From Hepatocystis sp. ex Piliocolobus tephrosceles (lineage: Eukaryota > Apicomplexa > Aconoidasida > Haemosporida > Plasmodiidae), in assembly GCA_902459845.2 (NCBI GenBank), contig CABPSV020000639.1, forward strand, positions 1 to 11,831: 11,831 nt of DNA. The letters are read 5' to 3'. The notes under the pieces were generated by a model. That model saw only the letters and a list, made by a program, of their open reading frames with translations. It was not told the DNA's origin and did not search any database. Positions 8,623-11,831 of the stretch are shown here, piece after piece. Each line of letters opens with the position of its first letter. Position 1 is the stretch's first letter. A program made the position numbers and the translations under genes.

Positions 8623-8802
8623 ATGTGTAATCACATTAAATGGTTTCAAGTTTTCAATTATACTATTAAAATTTATACAAAATATGAAAATCAAATAAAA
8701 AACATTATGAGAAAAGTATGCATGTTAAATGTAAAGTGCGCAAAAAGGTTTTGTAATTTAGAATTAACTTGTCCTACAAATACTTATGCAAATGTAGAGT
8801 AA
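8623..8802 (+). CDS. Possible small ORF, 59 aa, unrecognised
   Basis: ATG at 8623 to TAA at 8800-8802 gives 59 residues (starts MCNHIKWF, ends NTYANVE). I recognise no family. The second half (8707-8802, from an internal ATG) encodes a mixed-composition stretch with four Cys residues and uses several G/C-containing codons (TGC, AAG, GCA, AGG, GAG), unlike the surrounding DNA. It is not low complexity, unlike most chance frames here. Against it: it is short, has no homolog known to me, and stands alone in an otherwise gene-free stretch. It could be chance, a relic of a decayed gene, or one exon of something longer. Confidence 0.15.
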   Translation: MCNHIKWFQVFNYTIKIYTKYENQIKNIMRKVCMLNVKCAKRFCNLELTCPTNTYANVE

Positions 8803-8912
8803 TTAAAGTGAAATTTTTAGAATGAGGGGCTTTCTTTATTACTTTAGCACGTTTTTGTTAATTTTTATTTTTTTCATTTTTGTTTTATAAAGTTTAAACG
8901 AATATATTAAAT

Positions 8913-8940
8913 AATCCTCTTCTAATAAAAAAAGAGGGTT
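8913..8940. other. Small hairpin with G/C stem
   Basis: CCTCTT (8916-8921) pairs with AAGAGG (8932-8937). It extends outward by T-G and two A-T pairs, giving a 9-bp stem around a 10-nt loop. The stem holds most of the G and C in this part of the flank. No transcript or function is shown. Confidence 0.35.
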
Positions 8941-9702
8941 CACTTACATGTTAATTTTTTATACTATTCATAATAAGAATTCAAATTTAAAGAATCATTT
9001 ATTTTTTAATAATGTGTTAATAAAAGGGTTTTTTCTTGTAACTATTGGTATAAAATATTGTCTAGTCTATTCGTATGTTTTATAAATAATGATAGTTTTT
9101 ATAAGTAAAATTGAAAAAAAATTATATAATTAAAAAAACGTTCTCATACATCTTTTACGATCGATATATAATAAAATGAATATAACTCTAATTTATTCTT
9201 AATAATTTAACATCAAACATAGTTTCATAGCAGTAAATGTAAGCAAAATTAGTTATTATTATATATTTTTATATTTATGTGGAGGTGTGAGAAAGAAATA
9301 TATGCGCTTTTATTAAGGCATGTGGATAAACATATAACAAATTTATATAAAAAAATGTTATATACAACACACATACATAATTGTTTGACATGTAAAAATA
9401 TTGTAGCGATACATTAAACTATCATTATGAAGTAAAAACAATATGCATATTTTAATTTTATATCCATTTTATAAAATATTTAACTTGTTTAAATGTTTTT
9501 GTTCTTGTTCTTCAACAGACATTTATACAATTTTTTCAAGTTTCACAATATATTAAACATATATATTAAGACTTTATAATAAAAGTCAATAAAAAAGTTA
9601 TTTTCAAAACAAATGCTTGTTTAACAACAATTATATATATATATATATATATATGACTACTTAGACAATATTATTATTATTTTTTTAAGCTATTAGATTT
9701 CA

Positions 9703-9736
9703 TGTAGCTCTTTTAAAAGAGCAAAACTATGCTACA
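9703..9736. other. 16-bp perfect palindrome within an outer inverted repeat
   Basis: GCTCTTTTAAAAGAGC (9707-9722) is a perfect palindrome. TGTAGC (9703-9708) also pairs with GCTACA (9731-9736), so two mutually exclusive foldings are possible. It sits about 280 bp before the A+T block begins. It might be a site for a dimeric DNA-binding protein, or chance. No known site is recognised. Confidence 0.45.
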
Positions 9737-10226
9737 ATACTATATATATTTTTTGAATAAAAACATATATATTCAAATTATGACAAATGTTTTAATATTA
9801 GGTTCTTCACTAAAATTTAACTTCAAATAACAATAAAAAAATACAGCACATCACAGTACATTTACAACTAATTTACATAATAACATAAGTATAGAATAAA
9901 ATCATTTATATATAAATTAAAATAATAGAGTTAAACAATGTTATTTTTTTAAATATGTTTATACTTCTTATTAAACAAACATTCAGTATAAAATAAGAAA
10001 TAAATAAAAACGTAAATTAAACAATTAATTAAATAAAATCATATTAATGACTAATTAAAAATAATTAAGCATTTAAAAATTAAATTAAATATAGAATAGC
10101 TAATTAATATAAATAATAAATAAAATAATTAAACTAATATAAAATAAAATATTATCTAAATAATTAGTATAAATAAATAAATAATAATTAAATAAATAAA
10201 TAGTTATTAATTAATTAATTAAATAA

Positions 10227-10257
<31 letters not shown>

Positions 10258-10371
10258 ATTAAATATAAAATAAATATATAATTAAAATATAAAATAAATA
10301 ATTAATTATATTTAATAATTAAATAAAAAAAATAATTAATTAAATTAAATTAAATAATAAACTAAATTAAA

Positions 10372-10437
10372 TAATTAATAAATAATTAATAAATAATTAA
10401 TAAATAATTAATAAATAATTAATAAATGATTAATAAA
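10372..10437. repeat. 11-bp tandem array, 6 copies (TAATTAATAAA)
   Basis: Six head-to-tail copies. The first five are exactly TAATTAATAAA and the sixth is TGATTAATAAA, followed by another TGATTAATA start. This is the first regular array inside the A+T block. Confidence 0.95.
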
Positions 10438-10463
10438 TGATTAATAATTAATTAATAACTAAA

Positions 10464-10544
10464 TAATTAATAAATAAATAATTAATAAATAATTAATAAA
10501 TAATTAATAAATAATTAATAAATAATTAATAAATAATTAATAAA
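10464..10544. repeat. Second 11-bp array, 7 copies with a 4-bp slip
   Basis: The same TAATTAATAAA unit returns: one copy at 10464-10474, an extra TAAA (10475-10478), then six exact copies at 10479-10544. It passes directly into the 8-bp array. The shared unit shows that the two 11-bp arrays are parts of one family split by about 26 bp. Confidence 0.95.
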
Positions 10545-10648
10545 TAATTAAATAATTAAATAATTAAATAATTAAATAATTAAATAATTAAATAATTAAA
10601 TAATTAAATAATTAAATAATTAAATAATTAAATAATTAAATAATTAAA
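10545..10648. repeat. 8-bp tandem array, 13 exact copies (TAATTAAA)
   Basis: Thirteen perfect copies of TAATTAAA with no gap after the 11-bp array. The 8-mer equals the 11-mer with three bases (TAA) removed, so one array probably arose from the other by unit-length change and fresh expansion. Confidence 0.95.
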
Positions 10649-10650
10649 TA

Positions 10651-10766
10651 ACAATTAAATAATTAATTAATTAACTAATTAATAAATAAATAAACAATTA
10701 ATTAAATAACAATTAAATAATTAATTAATTAACTAATTAATAAATAAATAAACAATTAATTAAATA
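10651..10766. repeat. 58-bp direct duplication (two exact copies)
   Basis: Copies at 10651-10708 and 10709-10766 are identical over all 58 bp and immediately adjacent. The few C bases (for example in ACAATTAAAT, TTAACTAATT and AAACAATTAA) fall at matching positions, so the identity is not merely due to low complexity. A diverged partial third copy follows to about 10840. This is a higher-order unit compared with the 8- and 11-bp arrays. Confidence 0.9.
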
Positions 10767-11609
10767 ATAACTAAATAAATTAACTAATTAATAAATAAAT
10801 AAATAATTAATTAATTAACTAATAAATAAATAAATAAAATATTAAATAATATTAATTAATTAAAAATAAATAATAAATAATTATATTAAATAAATAAAAA
10901 AATAATAAAATTAATAATAATGTAAAAATAAATAATTAAATAAATATAATTAGATAAATAATTAATTAATTAATAAATAAATAATTAAAAAATATTAAAT
11001 AATAATGAATTAGTAAATTAATTAAAATAAATATAATAAATTAATTAAAATTAGTATATATATTATAAATAAATAAGTAATATAATTAATTAAATTAAAT
11101 AATTAATATTAATTAAATAAAATAATAAATAATAATTAATTAAATTAAATAAATAAATTAAATAATGAATTAATATTAATTAATAAATTAATTAAATTAA
11201 ATAATTAATTAAATTAAATAAATAAATAATTAATATTAATTAAATTAAATAATAAATTAAATTAAATAATTAATCAAATTAAATAAATAAATTAAATAAT
11301 AAATATTAATTAATAAATTAATTAAATTAAATAATTAATAAAAATGATTAAATAAAATATAAATTAAATAATTAATTAAATAAATTAAATAATTAAATAC
11401 TTAATGTTAGTTAATTAAAAATTATTAAATATTAATATAATTAATTAATATAAATAATAAATAAAATAATTAAACAATTTAAATAAAATATTAATTAAAT
11501 AATTAATATAAATAATAAATAAACTCAATTAAATAACTAATATAAATAATTAATTAATTATATTAATTAATAAATAATCAGTTCAATAAATTAAATAAAT
11601 AATTAAATT

Positions 11610-11831
11610 AACTAATTTAATTATTATTGAATTATTAATTATTTATATTAATTATTTAATTAACTATTTATTTTAATTAATTATTTAATTTAATTAATAT
11701 TATTTATTTATTTATTTAATTTAATTAATAATTAATTATTTATTTAATTTATATTATTTATTTATTTATTTATTTAATTTAATTAATTAATTTATTATTT
11801 AATTTAATTTATATTAATTATTTATTTAATT
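11610..11831. repeat. Inverted arm of the A+T block (T-rich strand)
   Basis: From about 11610 to the window end the plus strand reads as the reverse complement style of the block to its left: TTTATTTAATTTAATTAA words replace TTAATTAAATTAAATAAA words. In line 11701-11760 I count 38 T and 22 A, against 22 T and 38 A at 10501-10560. An 18-bp piece at 11637-11654 is, apart from one end base, the reverse complement of sequence starting at 10101 and 11442. Confidence 0.75.

Larger units (their letters stand above)
7684..10012. other. Gene-free region flanking the extreme A+T block
   Basis: About 2.3 kb with no convincing gene on either strand. Its texture differs from the intergenic DNA further left: there are few long homopolymer runs, only short (TA)n tracts (about 8028-8046, 9631-9654), and the sequence is fairly complex at mid A+T. 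By hand count, G+C is 14 of 60 at 9841-9900, then 15 of 120 at 9901-10020, then about 2.6% beyond, so composition falls off sharply at the right. I saw no tRNA or other known RNA signature. A 59-codon ORF and two small hairpins are listed separately. In Plasmodium, centromeres lie in gene-free intervals, and this stretch fits such a flank. Confidence 0.65.
10013..11831. other. Candidate centromere core: about 97% A+T repeat block (runs off the window)
   Basis: By hand count, only about 48 of 1819 bases are G or C, so A+T is about 97.4%. Nearly everything is built from TAAT, TTAA and AAATAA words in short tandem repeats, with no open reading frame. Published descriptions of Plasmodium falciparum centromeres give one gene-free region per chromosome of about 2-3 kb, over 97% A+T, with imperfect short tandem repeats; size, composition and setting all agree. 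The block starts abruptly after the last CG at 10011-10012 and continues past the window end. The alternative is an unusually long A+T-rich intergenic or subtelomeric repeat; no subtelomeric gene family or telomere repeat is seen. CENH3 binding has not been shown from sequence. Confidence 0.7.

Noticed and set aside
8822..8890. 22-codon hydrophobic frame (MRGFLYYF...) resembling a signal peptide
   Set aside because: T-rich DNA gives hydrophobic strings by chance. No convincing donor and second exon follow it.
10013..11831. Subtelomeric repeat or telomere-proximal DNA
   Set aside because: No GGGTTYA-type telomere repeat and no subtelomeric gene family is present. The neighbouring genes are conserved housekeeping types, which fits a chromosome-internal position.
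1..11831. CRISPR arrays, bacterial operons, transposons, rRNA or tRNA genes
   Set aside because: The short tandem repeats have no spacers, introns and composition are eukaryotic, and no transposase, rRNA or tRNA signature was seen on either strand.

Overview
The window looks like nuclear chromosomal DNA from a Plasmodium species, most like the very A+T-rich falciparum/Laverania group. The evidence is intergenic DNA built of (TA)n and long dA/dT tracts, coding sequence full of AAT/AAC asparagine runs and lysine runs, short A+T-rich introns with GT...TTTTAG borders, and a gene-free block of about 97% A+T at the right edge. The exact species cannot be fixed from sequence reading alone. Dictyostelium is a weaker alternative.

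Layout, left to right. Positions 1-984 are a non-coding 5' flank with a 33-nt T tract, an in-register 8-bp minisatellite (643-826) and two overlapping upstream ORFs. Positions 985-4890 are one intronless gene for a 1301-residue, Asn-rich WD-repeat protein. Its N-terminal PGYYYD...RYY motif and C-terminal VDLR and YDMR motifs point to the DCAF4 (WDR21) family of CUL4-DDB1 substrate receptors. Positions 4891-5945 are intergenic, with a small array containing CACGTG and strong homopolymer tracts. Positions 5946-7300 are a six-exon gene whose spliced product, 221 residues, is a convincing NAA30/MAK3-type N-alpha-acetyltransferase (catalytic subunit of NatC); only its first exon stands out as an ORF. 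Positions 7301 to about 10012 are a 2.7-kb stretch with no convincing gene. Positions 10013-11831 are an extreme A+T block of short tandem repeats, which I read as part of a candidate centromere.

The two genes lie in tandem on the plus strand. They have no obvious shared function beyond general protein modification and turnover, and each probably has its own promoter. The most interesting part is the right end. The A+T block has a modular repeat structure: 11-bp units, then 8-bp units, then a 58-bp duplication. A related segment recurs 1.34 kb apart. The A/T strand bias flips near 11600-11620, giving the block an inverted, two-armed organisation. The window ends inside this block, so its full size and symmetry cannot be seen.
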